Source: JAZKDW01 sp040387375 (GTDB lineage Bacteria; Pseudomonadota; Gammaproteobacteria; Burkholderiales; Burkholderiaceae_D). Taken from it: DNA of 64,000 bases. Positions 42,367 through 51,923 of this stretch are shown piece after piece; the stretch's first letter is position 1; every line of letters begins with the position of its first letter. The position numbers and the translations under genes are program-made. Location of the stretch: positions 29,710 to 93,709 of the forward strand of contig JAZKDW010000030.1 of the NCBI GenBank assembly GCA_040387375.1, written 5' to 3'. Under the pieces are notes generated by a model. The model did not search any database, was not told the DNA's origin, and was given only the letters and a program-made list of their open reading frames with translations.

Positions 42367-43419
42367 ATGAGTAATCTCGATATCCTGATACCGTTCAGTT
42401 TGCCACCGTCCGAAATGGCGCCCGATCTGCTGCGCGAACTGAAGATCCCCGCCTTCGCCACCTTGCTTGCGCGCGGAAAAACGCAGCGCGATGCAACTTT
42501 CGACGCCTTTTCGCGCGCGTTGCCGCATGAAATCTGGCTGGCGCGCCGTTTTGGCCTGGAAGCGCGCCTGGCGATCGGCGGCAGTCCGCCTGTTGCATTG
42601 GCGGCAATGCAGGCCCATGGTTTAGGGGCGGCGCCAGGTGTCTGGTTTTTGCTGCAACCCGCCCATCTGCATATTGCACGCGATCACCTGGTCCTGACCG
42701 ATCAGCGGCAACTGGCGCTGCCCGAGCATGAATCGCGTGCGTTGTTCGATGCGGCCAAATTCCTGTTTGATGAGTTTGACAAACCTTTGCTGTATGGCGA
42801 TGCCAACACCTGGTTCATCCGCGCCGATTTATGGCATGCGCTGCAGACGTCGACGATGGATGCGGCGTGCGGACACAATATCGATATCTGGATGCCAAAA
42901 GGCGAAGGCGAACGCGACTGGCGCAAGCTGCAAAATGAAATTCAGATGTTGTGGCACACCCATCCGGTCAATGAAGCACGCGAAGCGCGTGGCCTCAAAC
43001 CGGTCAATTCGGCCTGGCTCTGGGGCGGCACGCCAGCCACGATGGAAGCGGCGCGGAGGGAATACACGGAAAGCTTCAATCTGCCGGGATGGAGCAATGC
43101 CCTGGGCCAGTTCGTGACAAGTCAATTCCACGCCAGCGCGGTAGCCGACGTGCTGGCAGCGAAGCCGCAAAAGGGTTTGCTGGTGCTCGACTCGCTGATC
43201 GAACCGGCGCTCGCCAGCGACTGGTCGACCTGGCTGGATCGTCTGCATGTTTTGGAAAACCACTGGTTTTCGCCTTTGTTGGCCGCACTTGGAGACAGTA
43301 GAATTGACAGCCTGTCGCTGATACTCAGTCACGGCACACAAGTGGTCGAATCCACCGCCGGCAAACACACACTCCGAAAATTCTGGGTCAAACCCTCACT
43401 CGCAAAACTTCTTCCATGA
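42367..43419 (+). CDS. RpfE-type conserved protein upstream of recJ
   Basis: The 350-residue protein matches the family called regulatory protein RpfE type (alkaline-phosphatase-superfamily-like, COG4255) in betaproteobacteria. It starts MSNLDILIPFSLPPSEMAPD and contains RALPHEIWLARRFGLE, LLYGDANTWFIRAD, and HPVNEARE with WLWGGTP near the middle. Despite the name, no regulatory role is shown. The gene stop and the recJ ATG overlap by 4 bp, a pairing kept in many relatives. Confidence 0.8.
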   Translation: MSNLDILIPFSLPPSEMAPDLLRELKIPAFATLLARGKTQRDATFDAFSRALPHEIWLARRFGLEARLAIGGSPPVALAAMQAHGLGAAPGVWFLLQPAHLHIARDHLVLTDQRQLALPEHESRALFDAAKFLFDEFDKPLLYGDANTWFIRADLWHALQTSTMDAACGHNIDIWMPKGEGERDWRKLQNEIQMLWHTHPVNEAREARGLKPVNSAWLWGGTPATMEAARREYTESFNLPGWSNALGQFVTSQFHASAVADVLAAKPQKGLLVLDSLIEPALASDWSTWLDRLHVLENHWFSPLLAALGDSRIDSLSLILSHGTQVVESTAGKHTLRKFWVKPSLAKLLP

Positions 43420-45110
43420 CCCGACTCGCCACCCGCCCCTATCCGTTCCGGGATGCCGAAATGCTACGGCAAAGCGGCATCCACCCGGTCCTGGCGCGCC
43501 TGTACGCCGCGCGCGGCCTGATCGACATCAAGGACATCTCGAGCGAACTGGCGGCGCTGATCGCGCCGGCCGGCCTGCTGCACATCGATGCCGCCGCGAT
43601 CTTCCTCGCTGATGCGATTGCCGCCCGCAAGAAACTGGTGATCGTCGCCGATTACGACTGCGACGGCGCGACCGCGTGTGCGGTCGCGCTGCGCGGCCTG
43701 CGTTCGATGGGCGCGGTGGTGGATTTCATCGTGCCCAACCGCTTTGAATACGGTTACGGCCTGACGCCCGAAATCGTTGCCATGACGGCGGCGGAAAAAT
43801 CGCCCGACATCATCATCACGGTCGACAACGGCATCGCCAGCATCGACGGTGTGGCCGAAGCCAACCGGCGCGGCATCGAAGTTGTGGTCACCGATCACCA
43901 CCTGCCTGCCGACACGCTGCCGGCCGCGCGCGTGATCGTCAATCCGAACCAGGTTGCCTGCGGTTTTCCGAGCAAGAACCTGGCCGGTGTCGGTGTCATG
44001 TTTTATGTGCTGCTGGCGCTGCGCGGCGAAATGCGCCGGCGCGGTGTGTTCGATGCCAATACCCAGCCCAGGCTGGACACGCTGCTCGACCTGGTCGCCC
44101 TCGGCACGGTCGCCGACGTCGTCAAGCTCGACGCCAATAACCGCATCCTGGTGGCCCAGGGTTTGAAGCGCATCCGCGCCGGCCGCATGCAGCCCGGCAT
44201 CGCCGCCTTGTTCCGCGTCGCCGCGCGCGAGGCACGGCGGGCGACGCCGTTCGATCTCGGCTTCGCGGTCGGACCGCGCCTGAATGCGGCCGGCCGTCTG
44301 GCCGACATGTCGCTTGGCATCGAATGCCTGACCACCGACGACGAAGGCCGCGCTTGGGCGATCGCACAGCAGCTCGATGAAATCAACCGCCAGCGGCGCA
44401 CGATTGAAGCCGAGATGCAGGACACCGCCCTCGCCTCACTCGAATCGATCAACCCGCAGGATGGCAGCACCATCAGCATCTTCGACGCCGCATGGCATCA
44501 GGGTGTGATCGGTATTGTCGCCTCGCGCCTGAAGGAAAAATTCTATCGCCCGACCATCACCTTTGCGCCGGCCGGCGACGGCTGGATCAAGGGATCGGGG
44601 CGTTCGATTCCCGGCTTTCATTTGCGCGATGCGCTGGACCTGGTCTCCAAACATGCGCCCAGCCTGATCGACAAGTTCGGCGGCCACGCGATGGCAGCCG
44701 GCCTGACGATACGGGCGGAAAACTTCGATGCCTTCGCGGCAGCGTTCGAAGCGGTCGGCAAAGCCTTGCTCACGCAAAGCCAGCTGGAACGTGTGCTGGA
44801 AACCGACGGCTCGCTCGAAGACGCCTACTTCACCACACAATTCATCGAGGTGATGGATGGCCAGGTATGGGGCCAGGGTTTTGCGCCTCCGGTATTTTGC
44901 GATGAATTCAAGGTGCTGAACCAGCGTGTGCTGAAAGACAGGCACCTGAAGCTGCAACTGGAAAAAGATGGCCGCCGCTACGATGCGATCTGGTTCGGCC
45001 ATGTCGATGCGCTACCGGATCGGGCCAGGATTGCGTACCGGCTGGATGCGAATGAATACAACGGCGTGACGCGGGTACAGCTGATGGTGGAGCATGCGGA
45101 AGCGATTTGA
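43416..45110 (+). CDS. recJ: Single-stranded-DNA-specific exonuclease RecJ
   Basis: RecJ degrades single-stranded DNA 5'-3' in recombination and mismatch repair. The 564-residue product has the DHH-family motifs VIVADYDCDGATA, ITVDNGIAS, VTDHHLPADTLPAA, and a DHHA1 domain with SGRSIPGFHLRDAL and FGGHAMAAGLTI, then an OB-like end. The length is typical. Translation is coupled to the upstream RpfE-type gene. Confidence 0.96.
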   Translation: MTRLATRPYPFRDAEMLRQSGIHPVLARLYAARGLIDIKDISSELAALIAPAGLLHIDAAAIFLADAIAARKKLVIVADYDCDGATACAVALRGLRSMGAVVDFIVPNRFEYGYGLTPEIVAMTAAEKSPDIIITVDNGIASIDGVAEANRRGIEVVVTDHHLPADTLPAARVIVNPNQVACGFPSKNLAGVGVMFYVLLALRGEMRRRGVFDANTQPRLDTLLDLVALGTVADVVKLDANNRILVAQGLKRIRAGRMQPGIAALFRVAAREARRATPFDLGFAVGPRLNAAGRLADMSLGIECLTTDDEGRAWAIAQQLDEINRQRRTIEAEMQDTALASLESINPQDGSTISIFDAAWHQGVIGIVASRLKEKFYRPTITFAPAGDGWIKGSGRSIPGFHLRDALDLVSKHAPSLIDKFGGHAMAAGLTIRAENFDAFAAAFEAVGKALLTQSQLERVLETDGSLEDAYFTTQFIEVMDGQVWGQGFAPPVFCDEFKVLNQRVLKDRHLKLQLEKDGRRYDAIWFGHVDALPDRARIAYRLDANEYNGVTRVQLMVEHAEAI

Positions 45111-45165
45111 TCCGCAAGCCTGGCGGCATTTTTACAAGCGGCCAGGCGACCACCCGTATCCGGCA

Positions 45166-45963
45166 TCAGGCTTCGTTGGAAGCCACGGCGCGCCGCACTT
45201 CGTCTTCGATGAGAGCCCAGATGCTGTCGACCAGCGCGCCAAACTCCGGGGTGCGCTTGACGCTCAGCTGCCGCGGACGCGGTAGCGGAATGTCGATCTC
45301 GGTGCGTACCGATCCCGGCCGCGCGCTGAACACCACCACGCGGTCCGAGAGAAACACCGCCTCGTCAATCTGATGTGTGATCAGCAGTACGGTCTTCTTG
45401 CTGGATGACCAGATATTGAGCAGTTCGGATTGCATGATTTCGCGCGTCTGCGCATCCAGGGCGGCGAACGGCTCGTCCAGCAGCAGAATTTCCGGATTGA
45501 CCGCGAGGGCACGAGCGACGTTGACGCGCTGGCGCATGCCGCCCGACAGCTGATGCGGATAGTGATGCTCGAACCCTTCCAGGCCTACCATCGTGATGAA
45601 ACGCCCGGCGACCTCGGCGGCCGCGCTCTTCGAACTGCCAGTGACCGTCAGGCCATAACCGATATTTTCGATGACCGTCTTCCACGGCAGCAGCGAATCC
45701 TGCTGGAACACCATGGCCCGGTCGCGGCCCGGCTGCGACACCACCTTGCCATTTACTTTTACCTGTCCGGAGGTCGGTTTCAGCAATCCATCAATAATGC
45801 GCAACAGCGTCGATTTGCCGCTGCCGCTGGCGCCGACGATGGCAACAAATTCGCCGCGATTGACCGTCAGGTTGATATCGGACAGCGCATGCAGGCTGGG
45901 TTTCGATGGACGATGAAATGTCTTGTCGATGTGTTCTATCGAAAGCAGCGGTGTCGTGCTCAT
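45166..45963 (-). CDS. ABC transporter ATP-binding protein (nitrate/sulfonate/taurine type)
   Basis: The 265-residue ATPase has Walker A GASGSGKSTLL, Q-loop MVFQQDSLLPWKTVIEN, signature LSGGMRQRVNVARAL, Walker B ILLLDEPFAALD and the switch His in LLITHQIDEA. The Q-loop and the D-loop forms are those of SsuB/TauB-like importers. The ATG at 45963 overlaps the permease stop by 4 bp. With the permease and the receptor (49252-50223) it forms an importer for a small organic compound. Confidence 0.93.
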   Translation of the reverse strand: MSTTPLLSIEHIDKTFHRPSKPSLHALSDINLTVNRGEFVAIVGASGSGKSTLLRIIDGLLKPTSGQVKVNGKVVSQPGRDRAMVFQQDSLLPWKTVIENIGYGLTVTGSSKSAAAEVAGRFITMVGLEGFEHHYPHQLSGGMRQRVNVARALAVNPEILLLDEPFAALDAQTREIMQSELLNIWSSSKKTVLLITHQIDEAVFLSDRVVVFSARPGSVRTEIDIPLPRPRQLSVKRTPEFGALVDSIWALIEDEVRRAVASNEA

Positions 45964-46754
45964 TCCAGCCTCCAGGGCGCAAGATATCGTTCCAGCCATT
46001 CAAAGAACAGGCTGCCTGCCAAACCAAGCAAGCCCAGCACTATCACATAGGCCAGCAAGGTGGCGGTGTCAAAGGTCTGGCCGGCGGCAAGGATCGCAAA
46101 GCCGAATCCGGCGAACGAGCCGAAGAATTCCGCAACGATCACGCCTACCAGCGCCCGCGCCCAGCCCACCCGGATGCCACTGACGATGAATGGCAGCGCA
46201 TAGGGCAGTGTCACCGTGGTAAAAATTTTCCATGGCGACGCATTGAAGGAACGCGCTGCTTCGACCAGGGCGCGGTCTGTCGATTTGATCCCGACTTCAG
46301 TCGTCACGAGTATGGGGAAAACCGCGACTAGCGTCACGATGGCGAACTTGGAAGCGAGGCCCAGTCCGAGCCAGGCGATGAACAGCGGCGCCAGCGCAAC
46401 CACCGGCACCGAATACATGGCGGTGAGCATGGGCCCCGCCGTGAGCGACAGCATGCGGCTCGACGCCAGGGCCAGGCCGATTCCGACCCCGACCACAACT
46501 GCGACCGGAAACGAAATGGCGACGGCCCACACGGTGGCCGCCGCGTTCTTCCATAACTCGCCATTGACTCCCTCGCGAAACAGCGCGCGGAACACCTCGT
46601 CCGGCGGCGCCATCAGCAGCTTGTTGGTAACCAAAGTCGTTGCCAGTATCTGCCACAGGACGAGCACGAACGCGACCGATACGCTGATACGGATGATCGC
46701 AGCGGTGCGCGTGCCTCCTTCCAGGAAGCGGTAGGCGTTGCCCATACTGCTCAT
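45960..46754 (-). CDS. ABC transporter permease (SsuC/TauC type)
   Basis: The 264-residue permease has about six membrane helices. The ATPase-coupling EAA loop EAARSFNASPWKIFTTVTLP is followed by ALPFIVSGIRVGWARALVGVIVAEF. This is the usual form for importers of sulfonates, nitrate, pyrimidines and similar compounds. It starts 2 bp after the stop of the amidohydrolase gene, so the genes share a transcript. Confidence 0.93.
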   Translation of the reverse strand: MSSMGNAYRFLEGGTRTAAIIRISVSVAFVLVLWQILATTLVTNKLLMAPPDEVFRALFREGVNGELWKNAAATVWAVAISFPVAVVVGVGIGLALASSRMLSLTAGPMLTAMYSVPVVALAPLFIAWLGLGLASKFAIVTLVAVFPILVTTEVGIKSTDRALVEAARSFNASPWKIFTTVTLPYALPFIVSGIRVGWARALVGVIVAEFFGSFAGFGFAILAAGQTFDTATLLAYVIVLGLLGLAGSLFFEWLERYLAPWRLE

Positions 46755-46756
46755 GG

Positions 46757-48160
46757 TCAGGCCGCCGCTTTGCTTGCCGCGTCATGGATGGCGCTCGCCT
46801 GACGGCCATAACCGGGCTCGCCGACCACCTTGCCGTCCAGGTATACCGTGCGTCCGCGCACGATGGTGCGCACCGGCTTGCCTTTTACCTTGCGTCCCGC
46901 ATAAGGACTCCAGCCCACCAGGCTCAGCACGTCTTCATCGCGGATTTCATATTCCTGTTCCAGATCGACCAGCACGATATCGGCGTCCAGACCCGGACGC
47001 AGGTCTCCCTTGCTGCGCAGTCCGAACAGCCGCGCGGGCGCCGTCGAACACATCTCGACCACACGCTCCATGGAAATCTTTCCCTCTTGCGCCGCGGTCA
47101 GGAACATGCTGAGGTAAAACTGCGTGGAAGGCGTGCCGGTATGCGCTTTCCAGCCGTCGGTCCAGCCGATTTCCTTTTCTTCCCGTGTATGCGGCGCATG
47201 GTCGGTGGCGACGATGTCGATGGTTCCATCGTTCAGCCCTTCCCACAATCCCGGCACATTTTTCTCCGGCACCCAATAGGACAGCGCGTAAGAACCCAGG
47301 CGCTGGATGGCCGCCCAGTCGCAGCCGAGGAACAGGGCCCACGGGTTGATCTCGCACGTCACTTTCTGGCCGGCGGCCTTGGCTTGACGGATCAGGTCAA
47401 CGCTGCCGGTGGTCTGGGTATGCAGGATATGCAAGTGGCATCCGCTGGCGCGCTGCAGACGCAGCAGGGTTGCAATTGCGGTTTCCCATATCACGCCATC
47501 ATGCGCCGCATAGGCTTTGGCGTAAGCAAGCGCATCACGTTCGCCGCGCGCCCAGAATTTCCGCTCGATCACATCCATCAGCGCTTGATCGTGCGGATGC
47601 ACCATCAAGGGCACACCTGCCTCCGCACATGCCTGCATGATCTCCAGTATCTTGCCATGGTCATGCACGCCGATTCCCGGCATGTGCGGGTAATTGCGTC
47701 CGGTGTCGACCACCATGAATATCTTGAACGCGCCTATGCCGGTCTTCGCCATCGCCGGCACTTCCGACAGGATGGTGGGAGCGGGATTGAAATTCCAGTC
47801 GATGACGGCATCGGTTTCATAGATCGCAAACTGCTTTTGCAGCAGGTCGAGCGAGTTCGGCGGCGGCGTCACATTCGGCATGCCGACACTGGTCGTCACG
47901 CCGCCGGCCGCGCATTGACGGGTGGCGGTGAGGATCGTGTCCTTGTATTCAAAACCCGGCTCGGATCCCTGGCGGTGATGCGAATGCATGTCGATGACGC
48001 CCGGCAGCACGGCCAGGCCGGCAGCGTCGATTGTGTGCGCCGCCGCCGGCTCTGTTCCCGGCTCGAATAGTCCGGCGATGCGCCCGTCCAGGATGCCGAC
48101 CGACATCATCGAGCGGCCGCTGGCGGTGATGACAAGTCCGTTCTTGATAACTGTATCCAA
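46757..48160 (-). CDS. Dihydroorotase-like amidohydrolase (cyclic amidase family)
   Basis: The enzyme, about 467 residues, belongs to the dinuclear zinc amidohydrolases with dihydroorotase, allantoinase and hydantoinase. Seen: LPGVIDMHSHHRQGSE with the first zinc ligands, the carboxylated-Lys region GIGAFKIFMVVD, zinc His in VHPHDQALM and LHILHTQTTGS, and the signature DIVATDHAPHTREEK. It would open a cyclic amide or imide. A TTG start at 48160 has AGGAG 7 nt upstream; a GTG at 48187 is also in frame but lies before that site. Import genes and a metallochaperone surround it. Confidence 0.9.
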   Translation of the reverse strand: MDTVIKNGLVITASGRSMMSVGILDGRIAGLFEPGTEPAAAHTIDAAGLAVLPGVIDMHSHHRQGSEPGFEYKDTILTATRQCAAGGVTTSVGMPNVTPPPNSLDLLQKQFAIYETDAVIDWNFNPAPTILSEVPAMAKTGIGAFKIFMVVDTGRNYPHMPGIGVHDHGKILEIMQACAEAGVPLMVHPHDQALMDVIERKFWARGERDALAYAKAYAAHDGVIWETAIATLLRLQRASGCHLHILHTQTTGSVDLIRQAKAAGQKVTCEINPWALFLGCDWAAIQRLGSYALSYWVPEKNVPGLWEGLNDGTIDIVATDHAPHTREEKEIGWTDGWKAHTGTPSTQFYLSMFLTAAQEGKISMERVVEMCSTAPARLFGLRSKGDLRPGLDADIVLVDLEQEYEIRDEDVLSLVGWSPYAGRKVKGKPVRTIVRGRTVYLDGKVVGEPGYGRQASAIHDAASKAAA

Positions 48161-48190
48161 TTTATTCTCCTGAAATTGATTAAGCACTGG

Positions 48191-49246
48191 TCATGCATCA
48201 ACCGGCACATCGCCGGGTGCGCGCAGACGAATCGTGTCAAGGACCGCCATCACGAACTGACGCGACAGGCCCTGCGTAATGAAAACAATGCGGGATTGCC
48301 GCTCGCCGGCGGGCCACGCCGCCAGTTCCGCGGGAGGATGAAACAGGTGCTGCACCGCCTGGACAATAATTGGCCGTGAACGGCCGGCCACATCGAGGAT
48401 GCCCTTGACGCGCAACAGCTGATCGCCATGCGCCAGCACCAGCGCATCGAGCCATGCCGCCACATGCTCCCAGTGCAGCGGCTGATCGAAGCTCAGGTGA
48501 AAACTGCCGATGTCGGACGCATGCCGGTTCACATCATTGCGTTGAAGGGAAGCATGGCCGCCGTGATCGGGCCGTGGTTCGACGCGCAGCCATTGCGACA
48601 CCTGTTCCGGACGTGTGGCCGGATCGTAGATGTCGACACCGTTCAATAAAAAAGTGCCGGGCCGCGCCGCCTGCTCGGATGTGTAATGCGTGGCGCCCGG
48701 ATTGAGCGAGCGCAGCCTGGCCGTCAGTTCCTGGTGGCCCTGCGGCAGCAAATCGACCTTGGTGATGATCAGCGAATCGGCCACCACGGCCTGCTTGAGC
48801 GCCTCGCGATGGCGGTCCAGCGTGCGCAGTCCCTGCACCCCATCGATGGTGGTGATCACGCGGCTCAGGCGGTAGGAGCGGGCGACCGGGAAGGTCATCA
48901 GGGCCTGGATGATGGTCCCCGGATCGGCCAGGCCGGTGGTCTCGATCAGGATGCGCGAGAACGGCGGCACTTCGCCCCGGCTGCGCTTTTCGGTCAGCTC
49001 GCGCAGCGTATCGACCAGGTCCCCGCGCACGGTGCAGCACAGGCAACCGGTGCTCAGTTCTATCGTATTGTCGTTGCTGCTGGCGATGAGGGCATGGTCT
49101 ATTCCTATTTCGCCAAATTCGTTCACGATGACGGCGGCGTCGGCCAGCGCCGGATCGCGCAGCCAGCCGTTGAGCAGCGTGGTCTTGCCGCTGCCCAGGA
49201 AGCCGGTAATGAGCGTGACCGGGAGGCGGGTATCCTGGACTGCCAT
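48191..49246 (-). CDS. CobW-family zinc metallochaperone GTPase (COG0523)
   Basis: The 351-residue G3E GTPase has Walker A GFLGSGKTTLLN, the metal motif Cys68-Leu-Cys70-Cys71 (STGCLCCTVRGDL), ILIETTGLADP, IITKVDLLP and a C-terminal CobW_C domain with a HLSFDQPLHWEHVAAWLDAL segment. Members deliver zinc or other metals to client enzymes. It is located directly upstream of the zinc amidohydrolase, so that enzyme is its likely client (inference). Confidence 0.92.
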   Translation of the reverse strand: MAVQDTRLPVTLITGFLGSGKTTLLNGWLRDPALADAAVIVNEFGEIGIDHALIASSNDNTIELSTGCLCCTVRGDLVDTLRELTEKRSRGEVPPFSRILIETTGLADPGTIIQALMTFPVARSYRLSRVITTIDGVQGLRTLDRHREALKQAVVADSLIITKVDLLPQGHQELTARLRSLNPGATHYTSEQAARPGTFLLNGVDIYDPATRPEQVSQWLRVEPRPDHGGHASLQRNDVNRHASDIGSFHLSFDQPLHWEHVAAWLDALVLAHGDQLLRVKGILDVAGRSRPIIVQAVQHLFHPPAELAAWPAGERQSRIVFITQGLSRQFVMAVLDTIRLRAPGDVPVDA

Positions 49247-49251
49247 CGCGT

Positions 49252-50223
49252 CTAAGGCTTGGCGTTCAGGAAGCTGGCGTCGAAGTAGCGGCTCAGCTGA
49301 AAACTTTGCGCCCCGCCTTCACCACCCACCGCGGCATCGATCTTGAACAGGTTTTCCAGGCCCGCGGATGCAAACGACAAGTCGGTCGAAATCGCTTTCT
49401 GATCCTGGATGATGAATGCATAAGACTCGACGCAAATATCGCGCGCAACACCTGTGTATCCAGCCAGGATGTCGATCGCCGCGTCCTTGTTGGCCGGCTG
49501 ATTGACCCACTGCGCGGCATCGCGCAAGGCCTGGGTAACCCCGGTTGCGGCGCCGCGATTGGCGGCAGCCCAAGTCTTGTTCACAATCAGCGGCGTCTGC
49601 ACATAAGGCTCGCGGTACACATGGAACATTTTCGCGCCCTTGCGTTCAGCCAGCGTGTCGAACGGCGGTATCAGCAAGGCGCCGGTTACCTGGCCATTTT
49701 CCAACGCCACGATGCGATCGCGCGAATTGGGGATGGATACCATCTGCACGCTTGCCGGATCGACGCCCACTTGCTGCAACTGGTATTTGAGCAAATTCGC
49801 GGTGCCGCCGCGCACCGCGCCCGCGGTGACCTTCTTGCCGGCCAGGTCTTTGGCGCCTTGCACGCTCTTGTCGCCATACAGGCGCAAGATGGTTTTTTGC
49901 AGCACGGCGCCGGTGATGACGATCGGCGCGCCCTTGTCGATCGCACGTACGGCCAGATCGCCCAGCGAAATGCCGGCATCGGCGCTGCCACTGGACACGG
50001 CCTGCAACAGCGCCGGGCTATCCGATGCGCGCAGCTCGCGCACCAGCACGCCGTGTTTCCCGTAAAAGCCCTGTTTCTCCGCGATCGCGTGCAGCCATTG
50101 CAACGCGCTTGGCGGCAGCATCGCAACCCGGACCTCTTGCGGTTTCGCCTGCGCGTGGGCAGTTGACAAGGTTAAAGTACTCAGGCTAATGACTGCAGCG
50201 ATGGTGGCGGCCAAGATGTTCAC
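49252..50223 (-). CDS. ABC transporter substrate-binding protein (NMT1/SsuA-like)
   Basis: The 323-residue protein has a signal peptide (ISLSTLTLSTAHAQA) and a periplasmic type II fold with EVRVAMLPPSALQWLHAIAE, FYGKHGVLVRELRASDSPALL, and DAGISLGDLAVRAIDKGAPI. These features match NMT1-like receptors of SsuA/TauA importers. It is the first gene of a five-gene run to 45166 with an ABC permease and ATPase, an amidohydrolase and a CobW protein, transcribed divergently from an iclR gene. Confidence 0.9.
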   Translation of the reverse strand: MNILAATIAAVISLSTLTLSTAHAQAKPQEVRVAMLPPSALQWLHAIAEKQGFYGKHGVLVRELRASDSPALLQAVSSGSADAGISLGDLAVRAIDKGAPIVITGAVLQKTILRLYGDKSVQGAKDLAGKKVTAGAVRGGTANLLKYQLQQVGVDPASVQMVSIPNSRDRIVALENGQVTGALLIPPFDTLAERKGAKMFHVYREPYVQTPLIVNKTWAAANRGAATGVTQALRDAAQWVNQPANKDAAIDILAGYTGVARDICVESYAFIIQDQKAISTDLSFASAGLENLFKIDAAVGGEGGAQSFQLSRYFDASFLNAKP

Positions 50224-50291
50224 GGAACTCTCCTGTTATCGATTAAAAGTTGTATGAAGATAATATTTACACCTACCAGCAAAGTCAACAT

Positions 50292-50312
50292 AATTATCAC
50301 ATAGAGATAATT
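50292..50312. promoter_or_regulatory. Candidate IclR operator
   Basis: AATTATC (50292-50298) and GATAATT (50306-50312) form a perfect 7-bp inverted repeat with a 7-nt centre in the AT-rich gap between the divergent receptor and iclR genes. Further GATAAT-like words lie around it. The size fits an IclR dimer site. Confidence 0.45.
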
Positions 50313-50368
50313 TTTAATAATTACCCGGATTGGGCGATAATTACCTCCTCACTCTTTCCTGAACTTCA

Positions 50369-51166
50369 ATGCCAGCCATTAAAAAATCCGAAAAAGCCAG
50401 TTCTCTGACCCGAGCGCTGCGCATTCTTCAGTTATTCGATGCGTCCCGCAAAGTGTGGACAGTCGAGGAGTTGGCCCACGAACTGGACGCGTCGACCAGT
50501 TCTGCCTACCGGGACGTGCAGGAGTTGTCGCGTAACGGCTTTCTCGACCCTGTTGCCGGGGCCGGTTATGTGCTCGGCCCGGCATTCATTCAGTACGACC
50601 GCCTGATCCGCCAGACCGATCCGCTGATACGGGTTGCCGCGCCAGTCATGCGGGAATTGCTTTCTCGCACCACCCAGCATGCCACGGCGATCCTGTGCCG
50701 CCGTTTTCGGGATCAGGTGATGTGTGTGCATCAGGAACAGGGGACCGGGCCTCATCCGGTCACGACTTATGAACGCGGCATTGCCATGCCAATGTTCTTT
50801 GGCGCATCGTCAAAGGTAATCTTGGCGCACCTGGAAGATCGGGCACTGAAGCGGCTTTACCTGGAAAACGAGACGACCATCCTGAGAAATTCCGGCCTGC
50901 CCGGATGGCGTGAATTCAAGGAGCAGCTGCGCCTTATCCGGCGCGCCGGCCATGCGTTGACTTCAGACGAAGTAACTGTGGGGCTCAGCGGCGTGGCTGC
51001 TCCCGTTCTTCTGGACAAGCAGGTCATTGCCGGCATCAGCGTCGTGTTTGGCGACGAACTGCTGGACGAACAGGTGCGTGCCCGTTTTCCGCTCGAAGTG
51101 ATGGCTGCGGCGGCCATGATTTCTCAAGGCTTGTCGGATGATAAAAGCCTGATTTCCCGTGGATGA
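50369..51166 (+). CDS. IclR-family transcriptional regulator
   Basis: The 265-residue protein has an N-terminal winged helix (LTRALRILQLFDASRKVWTVEELAHELDAS, then SSAYRDVQELSRNGFL) and a C-terminal effector domain (AAPVMRELLSRTTQHATAIL, GIAMPMFFGASSKVILAHL, VGLSGVAAPVLLDK). IclR proteins bind small organic acids or amides. It is divergent from the importer-amidohydrolase operon over an AT-rich gap with an inverted repeat, so it likely controls that operon. Confidence 0.92.
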   Translation: MPAIKKSEKASSLTRALRILQLFDASRKVWTVEELAHELDASTSSAYRDVQELSRNGFLDPVAGAGYVLGPAFIQYDRLIRQTDPLIRVAAPVMRELLSRTTQHATAILCRRFRDQVMCVHQEQGTGPHPVTTYERGIAMPMFFGASSKVILAHLEDRALKRLYLENETTILRNSGLPGWREFKEQLRLIRRAGHALTSDEVTVGLSGVAAPVLLDKQVIAGISVVFGDELLDEQVRARFPLEVMAAAAMISQGLSDDKSLISRG

Positions 51167-51356
51167 TTGCAGAGCGGCTTGCATGGCCCGGCCGCACGTT
51201 ACCGGGACGCCGATTTTTCCTTCTTCCATTCCGCAGCGCGATTTTATTGCGTGCCGGTTGATTCTCACCGATTTGCCACACTACCATCCCAATATATTGA
51301 CTCTGTTGACTAAACCCGCATAAGGTTTTGCATATCATCAATCAATGGAAGCAAGC

Positions 51357-51917
51357 ATGAGCAACGACTCTCCCCATCCCGACGCCGACGAACTGCTGCA
51401 CCTGGCGATGGAAGCGGCCCGGCGCGATAAGCATGAAGACGCGATCGGCTACCTGAGACGCGCGATCGGGATCGCACCGGAGCATGCGAAGGCGCATTAT
51501 TTTCTGGCCGCGGAACATGCGCAGATCGGCATGATCGACCGTGCTGTGGCAGGCATGGAAAACGCGGTCCGGCTCGATCCGGGGATGCACACCGCCCATT
51601 TCCAGCTGGGCCTGCTGCACCTGACGTCCGGCCGTGTCACCGAAGCGCGCGCCGCATGGCAGCCGCTGGATGAGCTGGGCGAGACGAATGTGCTGTTTCT
51701 TTTCAAGACGGGTCTGGAACGTCTGGCGGTCGACGACTTCGACGCCTGCCGGACATATCTGCAAAACGGCATCGCAATGAATGACACGAACCCGGCCCTC
51801 AACGTCGACATGCAGCGGGTGATCGACAATTTGCCGGCATCCGGTCAGGCGGAAAAGAACACCGGGCAAACCAGCCATGTGCTGCTGTCGGGTTATACGA
51901 CGGACGATCGGCGTTAG
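51357..51917 (+). CDS. TPR-repeat protein
   Basis: The 186-residue protein is built of tetratricopeptide repeats: LLHLAMEAARRDKHEDAIGYLRRAI, then AKAHYFLAAEHAQIGMIDRAV and MHTAHFQLGLLHLTSGRVTEA. It has no signal peptide. It may be a scaffold or secretion-associated chaperone. The ATG at 51357 has GGAAG 5 nt upstream; an ATG at 51345 is also in frame. It is followed 6 bp later by a small gene, so the two likely work together. Confidence 0.8.
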   Translation: MSNDSPHPDADELLHLAMEAARRDKHEDAIGYLRRAIGIAPEHAKAHYFLAAEHAQIGMIDRAVAGMENAVRLDPGMHTAHFQLGLLHLTSGRVTEARAAWQPLDELGETNVLFLFKTGLERLAVDDFDACRTYLQNGIAMNDTNPALNVDMQRVIDNLPASGQAEKNTGQTSHVLLSGYTTDDRR

Positions 51918-51923
51918 GGTTAA

